Of a stretch of DNA of 57,497 nt, positions 48,881-57,497 are shown piece after piece. The first letter of the stretch is position 1. Every line of letters starts with the position of its first letter. A program made the position numbers and the translations under genes. The DNA is from an uncultured Pelagibacteraceae bacterium (GTDB taxonomy: Bacteria > Pseudomonadota > Alphaproteobacteria > Pelagibacterales > Pelagibacteraceae): the NCBI GenBank assembly GCA_902522385.1, contig CABYVK010000008.1, forward strand, positions 1 through 57,497. The letters run 5' to 3'. Below the pieces are notes generated by a model. It did not search any database. It was not told the DNA's origin and saw nothing but the letters and a program-made list of their open reading frames with translations.

Positions 48881-51878
48881 TTAACCTCTCATTTTTCTCA
48901 TCATAAAAGACTGGATTTGAAACAGTGACATTAATATTTTGATTTTCCATCGGTACAAAAAGTTTTTTTCCCATCATATCTTTTCCACCTCTTACAACTG
49001 CAAGTGCAATTGACTTGTTTAAGTTTGGACTAAAATAACTTGAAGTTACATGTCCAAGCATTTCAACAGGGCTTTGGTTTAATTCAGAAACTATTTGTGC
49101 TCCTTCTTCTAAAACTATATTTGGATCATCGGTTAATAATCCTACTAACTGTTTTCGATCTTCTCTCGTTGTATCAGATCTATAAAGAGATCTTTTACCT
49201 ATGAAATCGTATTTCTTTTTACTAACTATCCAATCCATTTGAAGATCGATAGGGGTCATCGTTCCGTCAGTATCTTGACCAACAATAATAAAACCTTTTT
49301 CTGCTCTTAATAAGTGCATTGTTTCAGTTCCATAAGGTGTAATGTTAAACTCTTTGCCTGCCTCCATACACTTTTCCCATAAATCTTTTCCATAGCTTGC
49401 TTGAACATTTATTTCGTAGCTGTGTTCTCCAGTAAAACTAATTCTCATTATTCTGCATTGAATATTGCCGATTTTCGCTTCTTTGAATGACATATGAGGA
49501 AAGTTTTCATCTGATAAATCTAAATCGGGAATTATTTTTTTAAGAATTTTTTTACTATTAGGTCCACATAAACTCGCTGTAGCGTAATGATCTGTTACAG
49601 AAGTTAAATACACATCAAGCTCAGGCCATTCTGTTTGAAGATAATCTTCAAGTTTACCTAAAACATTAGCAGCACCACCAGTTGTCGTAGTCATGATATA
49701 ATGATTTTCACCCAATCTAGTGGTAACCCCATCATCATAAACCATACCATCTTCATTTAGCATTAGGCCATATCTACATTTTCCTATAGCTAATTTTGAC
49801 CAAGCATTTGTATAAACTCTATTTAGAAATTCAGAAGCATCACTTCCTTGAATATCAATTTTACCTAGAGTAGAGGCATCTAGTATACCAGCACTTTCTC
49901 TTGCAGCTTTACTTTCTCTTTGAACTGCTTGATGCATTGTTTCTCCGTTTATTGGGTAGTACCACGCTCTCTTCCATTGACCGACATTTTCAAATTCAGC
50001 TTTATTTTCAACATGCCAATCATTCATTGGCGTTCTTCTAAAAATATCAAAAAACTTTCCTACATTTCGACCTACAATAGTTCCAAATGTTAATGGTGTG
50101 TAAGGAGGTCTAAATGTAGTAGTTCCTAATTCTCCCATTTTAACGTTGGCAGTATCTGCAATTATTCCTAATGCATGCATATTTCCTAGTTTACCTTGAT
50201 CAGTTCCCATACCGGTAGTCGTGTATCTTTTAACATGCTCAATAGATCTAAAACCTTCTCTTAATGCTAATTTTATATCTTTAGCCGTTGCATCGTTTTG
50301 ATAATCTACAAATGGTTTAGTTTTGCCTAAAGGTTTATCGGAAGGTAGTAACCAAATATTTCTTTTTGAATTTTCCTGATCAATCTCAACTTTAATACTA
50401 TCTAAATTTGTTTCATAAATATTTAGAATATCTTTAAGCTTTTGATTTAAATTTTTAATGATTTCATCAATTTTAAAATCTCCATCACAAGATCCTACAC
50501 TTATTTGTTCAGATGTATTCTGATTTGGTAAAAAAATTTGTTTTTCCTCATCAAACTTTAGTTTGCTTCCTGATTGTGTATATAAATGTACAGCAGGTGT
50601 CCAGCCACCAGCAACTCCTAAGCAATCGCATGAAATAGAAATTTTACTTCCACTAACTGAAGTACCATCATTAGATAGTTTCATTATTGAAATACTGTTT
50701 AGTCTCTTATAACCAGTTGTATCAACAATTGAGTGTGCCCAGTAAATTTTAATACCTGCTTCTTTTACTTTTTTAACAATTTTACTTTCGGATTGCTCTC
50801 TAATATCAATTATTGCTTCAACATTGATACCCTTGTTGTATAGTGACATAGCACTTTCGTAAGCACTATCATTATTAGTAAAAAATACATTTTTACTACC
50901 ACAAGCAACTCCATAAAATTCACTGTATTTTTTAACAGCAGATGAGAGCATTATTCCTGGTCGATCATTATTATTAAATATCAAAGGTCTTTCTAAAGCA
51001 CCTGTGGCCAAAATAACTTTCTTAGCTCTAATTTTCAGAAGTCTTTGTCTGATTTTATTTGTTTTATCTTTTGCCTCTAAATGATCAGTTAGATTTTCTC
51101 TAGCCAAAAGATAATTATATTGATGATAAGCAGCTACACTTGTTCTGGTTTTTATTTCAAGGTTTTTAATATTTTTAAGTTCCTTTATTTCTTTTTTTAA
51201 CCATTCAGAAGAAGTTTTATTATCAATTTTGTTAAATTCGTTATTTTCTAAAATAGTTGAACCACCAAGTTCATTTTTTTCATCAACTAACAATGTTTTA
51301 AAATTATTTTTAGCTGCATTTTTTGCTGCTAATATTCCAGATATACCTGCACCTACAACCAATACATCACAGTGAATATTTCGGTGGTCATAAATGTCAG
51401 GGTCACTTGATGTAGGCGATTTTCCTAAACCGGCTGAGTGTCGTATGAAAAATTCATATTTTTCCCAGAAACTAGCAGGCCACATAAATGTTTTGTAATA
51501 AAAACCTGCTGGAAAAAAAGGGGAGAGAAAATTGTTTATTCCCCCAATATCAAATTCTACACTTGGCCAACAATTTTGACTGGATGCCTCTAAACCCTCG
51601 TAAATCTCGACTTCTGTTGCTCTTACATTAGGTTCTGTTCTGCTTGTACCAGGATTTACTTGAACTATTGCATTTGGTTCTTCAGAACCAGACGTCATAA
51701 TTCCTCTTGGTCTATGATATTTAAAACTTCTTCCAACTAAATGAACATCGTTTGCAAGTAATGCTGATGCTAAAGTATCACCTTTAAATCCATGGTAACT
51801 TTTGCCATTAAATTTAAAGGAAATTCTATTAGTTTCATCAATATACTCGCTGGATTTTACTCTTAAGTTTTTAGTCAT
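48873..51878 (-). CDS. soxA: Sarcosine oxidase alpha subunit
   Basis: The 1001-residue large subunit oxidises sarcosine together with beta and passes the methylene group to tetrahydrofolate. After an N-terminal ferredoxin-like fold (YHGFKGDTLASALLANDVHLVGRSFKYHRPRG region, about 28-59), a dinucleotide-binding GAGISG lies at residues 176-181. The C-terminal 400 residues form a GcvT-like folate domain (SFTGEHSYEINV, TPYGTETMHLLRAEKGFI). The ATG at 51876-51878, one base after the soxD stop, is preferred to an in-frame ATG 24 bases upstream. Length is typical. Confidence 0.96.
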   Translation of the reverse strand: MTKNLRVKSSEYIDETNRISFKFNGKSYHGFKGDTLASALLANDVHLVGRSFKYHRPRGIMTSGSEEPNAIVQVNPGTSRTEPNVRATEVEIYEGLEASSQNCWPSVEFDIGGINNFLSPFFPAGFYYKTFMWPASFWEKYEFFIRHSAGLGKSPTSSDPDIYDHRNIHCDVLVVGAGISGILAAKNAAKNNFKTLLVDEKNELGGSTILENNEFNKIDNKTSSEWLKKEIKELKNIKNLEIKTRTSVAAYHQYNYLLARENLTDHLEAKDKTNKIRQRLLKIRAKKVILATGALERPLIFNNNDRPGIMLSSAVKKYSEFYGVACGSKNVFFTNNDSAYESAMSLYNKGINVEAIIDIREQSESKIVKKVKEAGIKIYWAHSIVDTTGYKRLNSISIMKLSNDGTSVSGSKISISCDCLGVAGGWTPAVHLYTQSGSKLKFDEEKQIFLPNQNTSEQISVGSCDGDFKIDEIIKNLNQKLKDILNIYETNLDSIKVEIDQENSKRNIWLLPSDKPLGKTKPFVDYQNDATAKDIKLALREGFRSIEHVKRYTTTGMGTDQGKLGNMHALGIIADTANVKMGELGTTTFRPPYTPLTFGTIVGRNVGKFFDIFRRTPMNDWHVENKAEFENVGQWKRAWYYPINGETMHQAVQRESKAARESAGILDASTLGKIDIQGSDASEFLNRVYTNAWSKLAIGKCRYGLMLNEDGMVYDDGVTTRLGENHYIMTTTTGGAANVLGKLEDYLQTEWPELDVYLTSVTDHYATASLCGPNSKKILKKIIPDLDLSDENFPHMSFKEAKIGNIQCRIMRISFTGEHSYEINVQASYGKDLWEKCMEAGKEFNITPYGTETMHLLRAEKGFIIVGQDTDGTMTPIDLQMDWIVSKKKYDFIGKRSLYRSDTTREDRKQLVGLLTDDPNIVLEEGAQIVSELNQSPVEMLGHVTSSYFSPNLNKSIALAVVRGGKDMMGKKLFVPMENQNINVTVSNPVFYDEKNERLNA

Positions 51879-51879
51879 T

Positions 51880-52155
51880 TTATTGAGAAGGTGGTTTTTC
51901 ACCCATTTTATAAATTGCTTTTATTTCATCGTTAGAAGTATCTCTAACCATATTAAACCATTTACGACAACCATGTGCATGGTTCCATCTTTCAAATTGA
52001 ACACCTTTAATATTTTTTCTCATAAATAAATATTCTGCCCACTCATCATCACTTAATTCTGTTGGTTGCTTAGGTCTCTCGATATGAGCTTCACCGCCAG
52101 CCTTAAATTCTTGCTGATCTCGTTCTCCACAGTATGGACAGTTTATTAAAAACAT
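51880..52155 (-). CDS. soxD: Sarcosine oxidase delta subunit
   Basis: The 91-residue subunit binds zinc. The four residues expected from the known structure of the heterotetramer are at C6, C9, H59 and C63 (CPYC and HAHGC), matching the published ligand numbers. It also has the family GGEAHIERP and DEWAEYLFMRKN. It begins on the soxB stop with a shared base (TAATG on the minus strand) and ends one base before soxA. Confidence 0.96.
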   Translation of the reverse strand: MFLINCPYCGERDQQEFKAGGEAHIERPKQPTELSDDEWAEYLFMRKNIKGVQFERWNHAHGCRKWFNMVRDTSNDEIKAIYKMGEKPPSQ

Positions 52156-53408
52156 TAATGAGCAACCGCTGCAGCCCCATGTTCATCAACAAGGTCTCCG
52201 CTTACAAATCTATTTAAATTAAATGCAGCATTAAGTTTGTGTGGCTCATCATTTGCAATAGTATGTGCAAACAAATCTCCAGATCCAGGAGTTGCTTTAA
52301 ATCCTCCAGTACCCCAACCACAATTAAAGTATAAACCTTTTATTGAAGTTTTACTTAAAATTGGACTAGCATCAGGACAAATATCTACTATTCCTCCCCA
52401 TTGTCTCAACATTCTCATTCTACTAAAAATTGGATATAATTCTAAAATAGCATTTAATGTTCCTTCAACTATTTGGTGACTTCCTTTTTGAGTATAAGAA
52501 ACATAATCGTCCGTTCCAGCACCAATGACTAATTCTCCTTTGTCAGATTGACTGACATAAGCATGCACTGCATTAGACATTACAACTGTATTAATAATTG
52601 GTTTTACAGGTTCAGAAACTAAAGCTTGTAAAGGTTTACTTTCAAGTGGAAGTCTAAGACCAGCCATATTAGCTATTACACTAGAATGACCAGCTGCAAC
52701 TACGCCAATTTTCTTAGTTTTGATAAATCCTTTTGTTGTTTCTATTCCTTCAACACTATCTCCATTTCTTTTTATTCCTCTAACTTCACAATTTTGAATA
52801 ATATCAACACCCATTGCATCAGCTGCTCTAGCATATCCCCAAGCAACTGCATCGTGTCTTGCTGTACCAGCTCTACGTTGTAAAGTTCCTCCTAAAACAG
52901 GGTATCTAATATCTGGTGATGTATTTATAATTGGACAAAATTTTTTAACTTCTTCTGTGCTCAAGTAGACTGCGTCAATTCCATTTAGTCTATTAGCATG
53001 TGTTCGTCTTTTTAAATCTCTAACATCTTGTAAATTATGTGCAAGGTTCATTACACCTCTTTGACTAAACATTACATTATAGTTTAGTTCTTGAGATAAA
53101 CCTTCCCAAATTTTTAATGCATGATCATATAATCCTGCACTGGCGTCCCATAAATAATTTGATCTTATAATTGTAGTATTCCGTCCAGTGTTTCCTCCAC
53201 CAATCCAACCTTTCTCGACTACAGCAATATTATTCATATTGTGTTTTTTTGCTAAATAGTAGGCTGTTGCTAATCCGTGGCCACCACCACCAACAATAAC
53301 TGCATCGTACGCTTTTTTAGGAGCAGGATCTTTCCACGCTCGTTGCCAATTTTCATGATATGAAAGAGCATTTTTGATTAACGAAAATACTGAGTACTTA
53401 TTTCTCAT
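52155..53408 (-). CDS. soxB: Sarcosine oxidase beta subunit
   Basis: The 417-residue flavoprotein catalyses oxidation of sarcosine to glycine. The FAD-binding GGGGHG is at residues 40-45, followed by [26 protein letters not shown]185 in the [17 protein letters not shown] stretch is the likely covalent FMN site, judged from related enzymes. The C-terminal region has [13 protein letters not shown] and [18 protein letters not shown]. It is first in soxBDAG; in SAR11 this operon lets the cell use methylated glycines as carbon, energy and glycine sources. Confidence 0.97.
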   Translation of the reverse strand: MRNKYSVFSLIKNALSYHENWQRAWKDPAPKKAYDAVIVGGGGHGLATAYYLAKKHNMNNIAVVEKGWIGGGNTGRNTTIIRSNYLWDASAGLYDHALKIWEGLSQELNYNVMFSQRGVMNLAHNLQDVRDLKRRTHANRLNGIDAVYLSTEEVKKFCPIINTSPDIRYPVLGGTLQRRAGTARHDAVAWGYARAADAMGVDIIQNCEVRGIKRNGDSVEGIETTKGFIKTKKIGVVAAGHSSVIANMAGLRLPLESKPLQALVSEPVKPIINTVVMSNAVHAYVSQSDKGELVIGAGTDDYVSYTQKGSHQIVEGTLNAILELYPIFSRMRMLRQWGGIVDICPDASPILSKTSIKGLYFNCGWGTGGFKATPGSGDLFAHTIANDEPHKLNAAFNLNRFVSGDLVDEHGAAAVAH

Positions 53409-53425
53409 AATAATTGAATAATTAC

Positions 53426-53452
53426 TTTATATATATTGAATTTTCAATACAA
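53426..53452 (-). promoter_or_regulatory. Candidate promoter of soxBDAG
   Basis: Read on the minus strand, TTGTAT (53447-53452) and TATAAA (53426-53431) are 15 bases apart and lie 18-44 bases before the soxB ATG. The spacer is short of optimal. A palindrome (53434-53449) fills it, a typical geometry for a repressor site. Confidence 0.4.
53434..53449. promoter_or_regulatory. Palindrome between the soxB and tRNA-Ser promoters
   Basis: TATTGAA, TT, TTCAATA form a perfect seven-base inverted repeat. It sits between divergent genes and overlaps the predicted -35 elements in both directions. It could be an operator for a dimeric regulator of sarcosine use. The regulator is not in the window. Confidence 0.4.
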
Positions 53453-53463
53453 TCGCTTAATAC
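53436..53463 (+). promoter_or_regulatory. Candidate promoter of tRNA-Ser
   Basis: TTGAAT (53436-53441) and TAATAC (53458-53463) are 16 bases apart, placing a start about six bases before the mature tRNA 5' end at 53476. The match is modest. Confidence 0.35.
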
Positions 53464-53475
53464 ACAATGTCATAC

Positions 53476-53567
53476 GGAAGAGTGGGTGAGAGGCTGAAAC
53501 CAGTCGTTTGCTAAATGACCGTGCGAGGAAACTTGTACCGAGGGTTCGAATCCCTCCTCTTCCGCCA
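53476..53567 (+). tRNA. tRNA-Ser (anticodon GCT)
   Basis: The acceptor stem GGAAGAG (53476-53482) pairs with CTCTTCC (53557-53563), followed by G and an encoded CCA ending at 53567. The anticodon stem GTCGT/ATGAC encloses TTGCTAA, anticodon GCT, reading AGC and AGU. A long variable arm is present, as in all tRNA-Ser. The 3' end directly abuts the last base of the oppositely oriented lytic transglycosylase gene. Confidence 0.96.
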
Positions 53568-55793
53568 TTAAAATAGAGGCTGATCTATAAAAAAGTTTTT
53601 CATGGTCACAGGACGTTGTTCCAGAATATATCTATAGACATTATAATTTTCCATTACTCGCTGAACGTAATTTCTAGTTTCCCTAAATTTTATTAATTCA
53701 ACCCAATCAACATAATCAACTTGTTTTTTTTGTGGATCTTTATTTATTTTTTTCCAATATTTAACTCTATTTGGTCCAGCATTGTAAGCAGCTACTGCAA
53801 ATGGGTAAGCACCATCATATTGTAGAATTAAACCTGCAATATAATGTGAGCCTAAATTAATATTATATTCTGGATCAGTGGTTAATCTTGATTTTGAATA
53901 AGGAAGTTTTGCTTGTTTTGAAACTAATTTTGCTGTGTAAGGCATCAATTGCATTAATCCTTTTGCACCAGCATGACTATTAGCTTCTAAATCAAATTCA
54001 CTTTCTTGTCTAATTATAGATAAGATCAAAGCACTTTCTGGAATTTTTCTTTTATTAATATATTTTGGAGTACTAATTATTGGGTAGTTGTATTTATTAT
54101 GAAATCTTTTTTGATAAGACGCAATTTTTGAAACCTGAATAGCAAAATCATATCTATTAATACTTGTAGCTAATTCTGCGGCCAAAACCTCACTACCTTT
54201 TGCTATATTATCATTAGCTAAATGTCTTATAATATGTTTTGTATATTTATCTTTATTTAATTCATCTAGAAGATAAGAAATTTTTACAAGTTCTTTATTA
54301 TAAAATTGAATTCTATATTTTGGATCAATTTCTAAATCTTTTTCTAACTCAAATTTTCTGTTTGGATTTAATTTTAAAAAAGCTAGTTGACCATAATATG
54401 TAGTTAAATATTTTGTAGCTTCTCTGTACCAATTATTTGATTGTTCTCTTTCGCCTATTTTTTCATATGCTCTTCCAAGCCAATAAGCACCTCTAGACAA
54501 ACTAATAGGGTAACTAACATTTTCATAAAAATTTTTAAAATGATCTTTAGCAGTCATTGGATCATTTAAAAAACTTAATGCTATCCAGCCGCTCATCCAT
54601 TCTGCAGCAGCATATTCAGATCCTTCAGTCATTCCATGATTGCTTGAAATTTTATATGAAATTTCATATTTTTTTTTATAAAGCAATGCTCTTGAAATAA
54701 TTTCTCTTTCTTTCCACCATTTGTCAGGCCTAACTAAATACTCTTTATCATTTCTTATCTTTAACAAGATTTCAGTTGAGGAGTCTACACGTCCTTTTTT
54801 TCTTCTCCATTTCAATCGGTCATAGTTTAAACCTGCATCATTCTTAAATTTTTGTGGAACATTTGCTATAGCTTGGTCAACACCATACCCTTTACTCATT
54901 AAAAGATGTCTTGCGTTATATAAAAGTTCATAATCTTTTGGCAGATATCTTATTAATCTCTGTAAATCCCAACGATCTCCGTTCCAAGCTAAATAATCAG
55001 CACGTTTAATATAGTCATCTGCATTTAAATATTTTTTGTATTTTTTTCTAAAATATTTTAATTCATTTTTAGATAAATCTGCTGTGACCCAACCTTCTTT
55101 AATTAGTTTTGTACCTTTATTTTTGTCTCCGATTAAAATGTGACTTTCTCCAAGTATCATTTTTCCATAACCACTTAATGGATCTTTTTCTCCGAACCAA
55201 TTTATTATTTTTTTAGGTGAAACACTTTCTGTTGATAGCTTATGTTCAGCAAGATATTTAACTCTGCCTATTCTAGGATAATCTGAATTTTTATTTAAAA
55301 AAACTTGATAATCGTAAAACGAAGCTTGGTTACCAGACGTCAAGAGATGTCTCCATTGTATAAAATTATAAATAGAGTTGTCTTTTGCTTTCTTTGCTAT
55401 TTTAAGAGCAGATGACCATTTGCTTTTCTGCATATCTGAAATGGCTTTTTTAGCTAACCCAAAGTCTTTTTTACTATAATATCTCGAAATCTTAATATTC
55501 TTAGCAGTACTAGTGCCAGCTATAGTTGGTTTTTTCTTCGGTATTTTAAAACTTAATTTTTTTTCTTTTAAAACCAACTCTTTTTTTACAATCATTTCTT
55601 CGATTTTAATTTCTTTGGTTTGTGAGGGCTTCTTTAAAGGCTTAAGGATATTAATAGAAATTTTCTTTTGAATTTCCTCTTTACTTAAAACAGGTTTTTT
55701 CAAGGGTAAAACTGAATTGATTTCAGCAAAGAGTTTATTTGAAAATATTAATATTGATATAGTGAAACCTAAAAATAATATTTTTTTGAGCAT
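53568..55793 (-). CDS. slt: Soluble lytic murein transglycosylase
   Basis: The 741-residue periplasmic enzyme cleaves peptidoglycan between MurNAc and GlcNAc. A signal peptide (about 1-23, ending LFA) precedes a Lys/Pro-rich stretch and a long helical solenoid with repeated short helices. The C-terminal SLT domain has the catalytic E597 in IIRQESEF, GLMQLMP at 612-618 and AYNAGP at 669-674. Architecture and length match Slt70-type enzymes. It is transcribed toward tRNA-Ser and diverges from dapA over 43 bases. Confidence 0.94.
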   Translation of the reverse strand: MLKKILFLGFTISILIFSNKLFAEINSVLPLKKPVLSKEEIQKKISINILKPLKKPSQTKEIKIEEMIVKKELVLKEKKLSFKIPKKKPTIAGTSTAKNIKISRYYSKKDFGLAKKAISDMQKSKWSSALKIAKKAKDNSIYNFIQWRHLLTSGNQASFYDYQVFLNKNSDYPRIGRVKYLAEHKLSTESVSPKKIINWFGEKDPLSGYGKMILGESHILIGDKNKGTKLIKEGWVTADLSKNELKYFRKKYKKYLNADDYIKRADYLAWNGDRWDLQRLIRYLPKDYELLYNARHLLMSKGYGVDQAIANVPQKFKNDAGLNYDRLKWRRKKGRVDSSTEILLKIRNDKEYLVRPDKWWKEREIISRALLYKKKYEISYKISSNHGMTEGSEYAAAEWMSGWIALSFLNDPMTAKDHFKNFYENVSYPISLSRGAYWLGRAYEKIGEREQSNNWYREATKYLTTYYGQLAFLKLNPNRKFELEKDLEIDPKYRIQFYNKELVKISYLLDELNKDKYTKHIIRHLANDNIAKGSEVLAAELATSINRYDFAIQVSKIASYQKRFHNKYNYPIISTPKYINKRKIPESALILSIIRQESEFDLEANSHAGAKGLMQLMPYTAKLVSKQAKLPYSKSRLTTDPEYNINLGSHYIAGLILQYDGAYPFAVAAYNAGPNRVKYWKKINKDPQKKQVDYVDWVELIKFRETRNYVQRVMENYNVYRYILEQRPVTMKNFFIDQPLF

Positions 55794-55836
55794 AATCTTT
55801 TAGTATATGAATCTTTAAACTATGTTATAAGTATTT

Positions 55837-56718
55837 ATGTTCAAAGGATCAAATGTTGCTTTAATTACACCATTTAAAAATGATGGTCTAGATGAGGAAG
55901 CATATATAAAATTAATCCATTTCCATATCGATAATGGTACTAATGGACTTGTTCCAGCGGGCACAACAGGTGAATCTCCTACATTAAGTCATGATGAGCA
56001 TCAAAGAGTAATTGATCTATGTATAAAAGAAAGTAATGGAAAAATTCCAGTTATTGCTGGAACGGGTTCAAACTCAACAGAAGAAGCGATTTCTTTAACT
56101 ACTCATGCAGAAAAAGCAGGAGCTAACGGAGCTTTGATAGTTACACCTTATTACAATAAACCAACTCAAGAAGGCTTGTATCAACATTATAAAGCAATAA
56201 ATGACAAGTGTGGCATTCCAATTATAATTTATAATATTCCTGGTAGATCTGTGATTGATATGTCGGTGGATACAATGGCTAGACTGTATGAATTAAAAAA
56301 TATAGTCGGTGTTAAAGATGCAACAGGTGATTTGGATAGAGTTAATCAGACACTAAAAAAAATGGGAAAAGATTTCATTCAATTAACAGGTAATGATGAC
56401 AATGCATTCGAATTTAATAAACGTGGTGGGGTAGGTACTATTAGTGTAACTGCAAATATTGCACCTAAACTTTGTTCTGATTTTCAAAGATTTTCAAAAT
56501 CAGATACTGATAATGAAATTAAAGAAGCAGAAAAATTAAATAAAATATTACAGCCGGTTCATCATTCAATGTTTGTTGAGAGCAATCCTTGTCCTGTGAA
56601 ATACGCCGCAAAACTTTTAAGACTTTGTGATGATAATGTAAGACTACCACTCGTGAAAGTAACAGAGACAACAAAAGAAATTGTAAAAAAAGCTCTTCAT
56701 TCTGCAAAATTAATTTAA
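55837..56718 (+). CDS. dapA: 4-hydroxy-tetrahydrodipicolinate synthase
   Basis: The 293-residue TIM-barrel enzyme condenses pyruvate with aspartate semialdehyde, the first committed step to diaminopimelate and lysine. The Schiff-base lysine is K160 (VGVKDATGD), Y132 (IIYNIPGR) is the catalytic tyrosine, and GTTGE at 42-46 binds pyruvate. Length is standard. It diverges from slt and ends on the smpB start as TAATG. Confidence 0.98.
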   Translation: MFKGSNVALITPFKNDGLDEEAYIKLIHFHIDNGTNGLVPAGTTGESPTLSHDEHQRVIDLCIKESNGKIPVIAGTGSNSTEEAISLTTHAEKAGANGALIVTPYYNKPTQEGLYQHYKAINDKCGIPIIIYNIPGRSVIDMSVDTMARLYELKNIVGVKDATGDLDRVNQTLKKMGKDFIQLTGNDDNAFEFNKRGGVGTISVTANIAPKLCSDFQRFSKSDTDNEIKEAEKLNKILQPVHHSMFVESNPCPVKYAAKLLRLCDDNVRLPLVKVTETTKEIVKKALHSAKLI

Positions 56719-57188
56719 TGAACAAAAAAACCAATCCTGGTTTAAAAATCATTTGTTTAAATAGAAAAGCTAGTTTTAACTATTTTTTTGAAGATCTTTT
56801 TGAAGCTGGAATTGTTTTAAAGGGATCTGAGATTAAATCAGTAAGAGATGGTAAGGTAAATATTGCTGAGTCTTATGCTGTTGAAAAGGGAGGTGAAATT
56901 GTATTAATTAATTCACACATATCACCATACAAGCAAGCCAGTTATTCTAATCATAATCCAACGGATGATAGAAAATTACTTCTAAATAAAAAAGAAATAA
57001 ATAAATTAATAGGTAAAATGCAAAGAGATGGTTTCACATTAGTTCCAACAAAAATGTATTTTAAAAAAGGGAAGGCCAAAATAGAATTAGCTGTTGCTAA
57101 AGGAAAAAAACAATATGATAAAAGAGCAACAAAAAAAAGCAGAGATTGGAACCGTGAAAAGGCAAGATATATCAGAAAATCAAGCTAA
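56718..57188 (+). CDS. smpB: SsrA (tmRNA)-binding protein SmpB
   Basis: The 156-residue protein carries tmRNA to stalled ribosomes for rescue. It shows [32 protein letters not shown] near the N-terminus (pattern at about 16-47), [12 protein letters not shown] and the basic C-terminal tail [20 protein letters not shown]. Length is normal. It begins on the dapA stop. The tmRNA gene itself is not in the window. The start of folK probably overlaps its last codons. Confidence 0.98.
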   Translation: MNKKTNPGLKIICLNRKASFNYFFEDLFEAGIVLKGSEIKSVRDGKVNIAESYAVEKGGEIVLINSHISPYKQASYSNHNPTDDRKLLLNKKEINKLIGKMQRDGFTLVPTKMYFKKGKAKIELAVAKGKKQYDKRATKKSRDWNREKARYIRKSS

Positions 57189-57497
57189 AATTGTTTTTTT
57201 AGGAATAGGTTCAAACTTAGGTTTAAGAAAAACAAATATTGAAAAAGCAAAATTTTTATTAGCAGATCATAACTTAGATTTTATCTCGGTATCTAGTTAT
57301 TATGAAACCCCATCCTGGCCTGATCCAAGAAAACCAAAGTTCTTAAATATAATTTTAAAAATAAAATGCTATTACAGTCCACGAGAACTATTAAAAATTT
57401 GTAAATCTATAGAAATTCAGTTAGGTAGAAAAAAAGCAAAAAAAAACGCCCCTCGTACATGTGATTTAGATATAATCGACTTTAATAAATTAGTATC
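57154..57497 (+). CDS. folK: 6-hydroxymethyl-dihydropterin pyrophosphokinase, N-terminal part (cut by window edge)
   Basis: The frame is open to the end of the window and encodes the FolK signature: [42 protein letters not shown] and [12 protein letters not shown], with the paired Asp that bind Mg-ATP. The enzyme pyrophosphorylates hydroxymethyl-dihydropterin in folate synthesis, relevant to the folate-using sarcosine oxidase nearby. The start is uncertain: GTG at 57154 lies 35 bases inside smpB and is the only usual start codon seen shortly upstream of the conserved region; a rarer start such as ATT at 57190 cannot be excluded. Confidence 0.85.
   Translation, partial: MKRQDISENQAKIVFLGIGSNLGLRKTNIEKAKFLLADHNLDFISVSSYYETPSWPDPRKPKFLNIILKIKCYYSPRELLKICKSIEIQLGRKKAKKNAPRTCDLDIIDFNKLV

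Noticed and set aside
53434..53449. Palindrome read as a transcription terminator
   Set aside because: It lies between divergent genes, where no transcript is expected to end, and no U-tract follows.
1..57497. CRISPR arrays, insertion sequences, integrases, phage genes or a replication origin
   Set aside because: No regularly spaced repeats, transposase or integrase motifs, attachment-site duplications or DnaA-box clusters were seen by eye; gene order is that of a core chromosome.

Overview
The window looks like a piece of the chromosome of a streamlined SAR11-type alphaproteobacterium (Pelagibacterales). The DNA is very AT-rich and the proteins are rich in Lys, Asn and Ile. Almost no space separates genes: 21 neighbouring pairs share a TAATG stop/start, and convergent genes touch or overlap. 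The alphaproteobacterial gene order secY-adk-rpsM, the pyrB-pyrC' pair and a soxBDAG sarcosine oxidase operon fit this assignment. It rests on protein and gene-order recognition; no search was run.

Layout. Positions 1-321 hold the start of a leftward rRNA methyltransferase gene (rlmB). Positions 451-29075 are one rightward block for information processing: tRNA-Tyr, tRNA-Gly, tuf, tRNA-Trp, secE, nusG, rplKAJL, rpoB, rpoC, then rpsL-rpsG-fusA (str), rpsJ to rpsC-rplP-rpmC-rpsQ (S10), rplN to rplO-secY-adk (spc), and rpsM-rpsK-rpoA-rplQ (alpha). Positions 29086-41606 hold mixed housekeeping genes on both strands: an RluC-type pseudouridine synthase, lipB, mgtE, panC, galU-ugd, then a long leftward run (ruvX, pyrB, pyrC', plsY, topA, a small secreted protein, a RidA protein). 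Positions 41657-48314 run rightward: gatCAB, an O-methyltransferase, trhO, a MATE exporter and a membrane-anchored nuclease. Positions 48317-53408 are the leftward sarcosine oxidase operon soxBDAG. The window closes with tRNA-Ser(GCT), a lytic transglycosylase, dapA, smpB and the start of folK.

The first half makes the ribosome, its elongation factors, RNA polymerase and the Sec channel. The second half covers lipoate, pantothenate, pyrimidine, lysine/cell-wall and folate synthesis, tRNA modification and charging, and demethylation of sarcosine to feed C1 and glycine metabolism.

The most striking observation is that rpoC is broken by one extra G in a run of seven Gs at 11335-11341. Removing one G restores a normal 1390-residue beta-prime subunit. 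A sequencing or assembly error is the simplest explanation, but slippage, frameshifting or a true two-piece subunit should be tested. Other points of interest are a dihydroorotase-like protein lacking its His-x-His metal site, the absence of rpmD from the spc cluster, hairpins before rpoB and rpsL, and a palindrome between the soxB and tRNA-Ser promoters. I found no mobile element, CRISPR array or phage gene, and no intergenic stretch reaches 300 bases.
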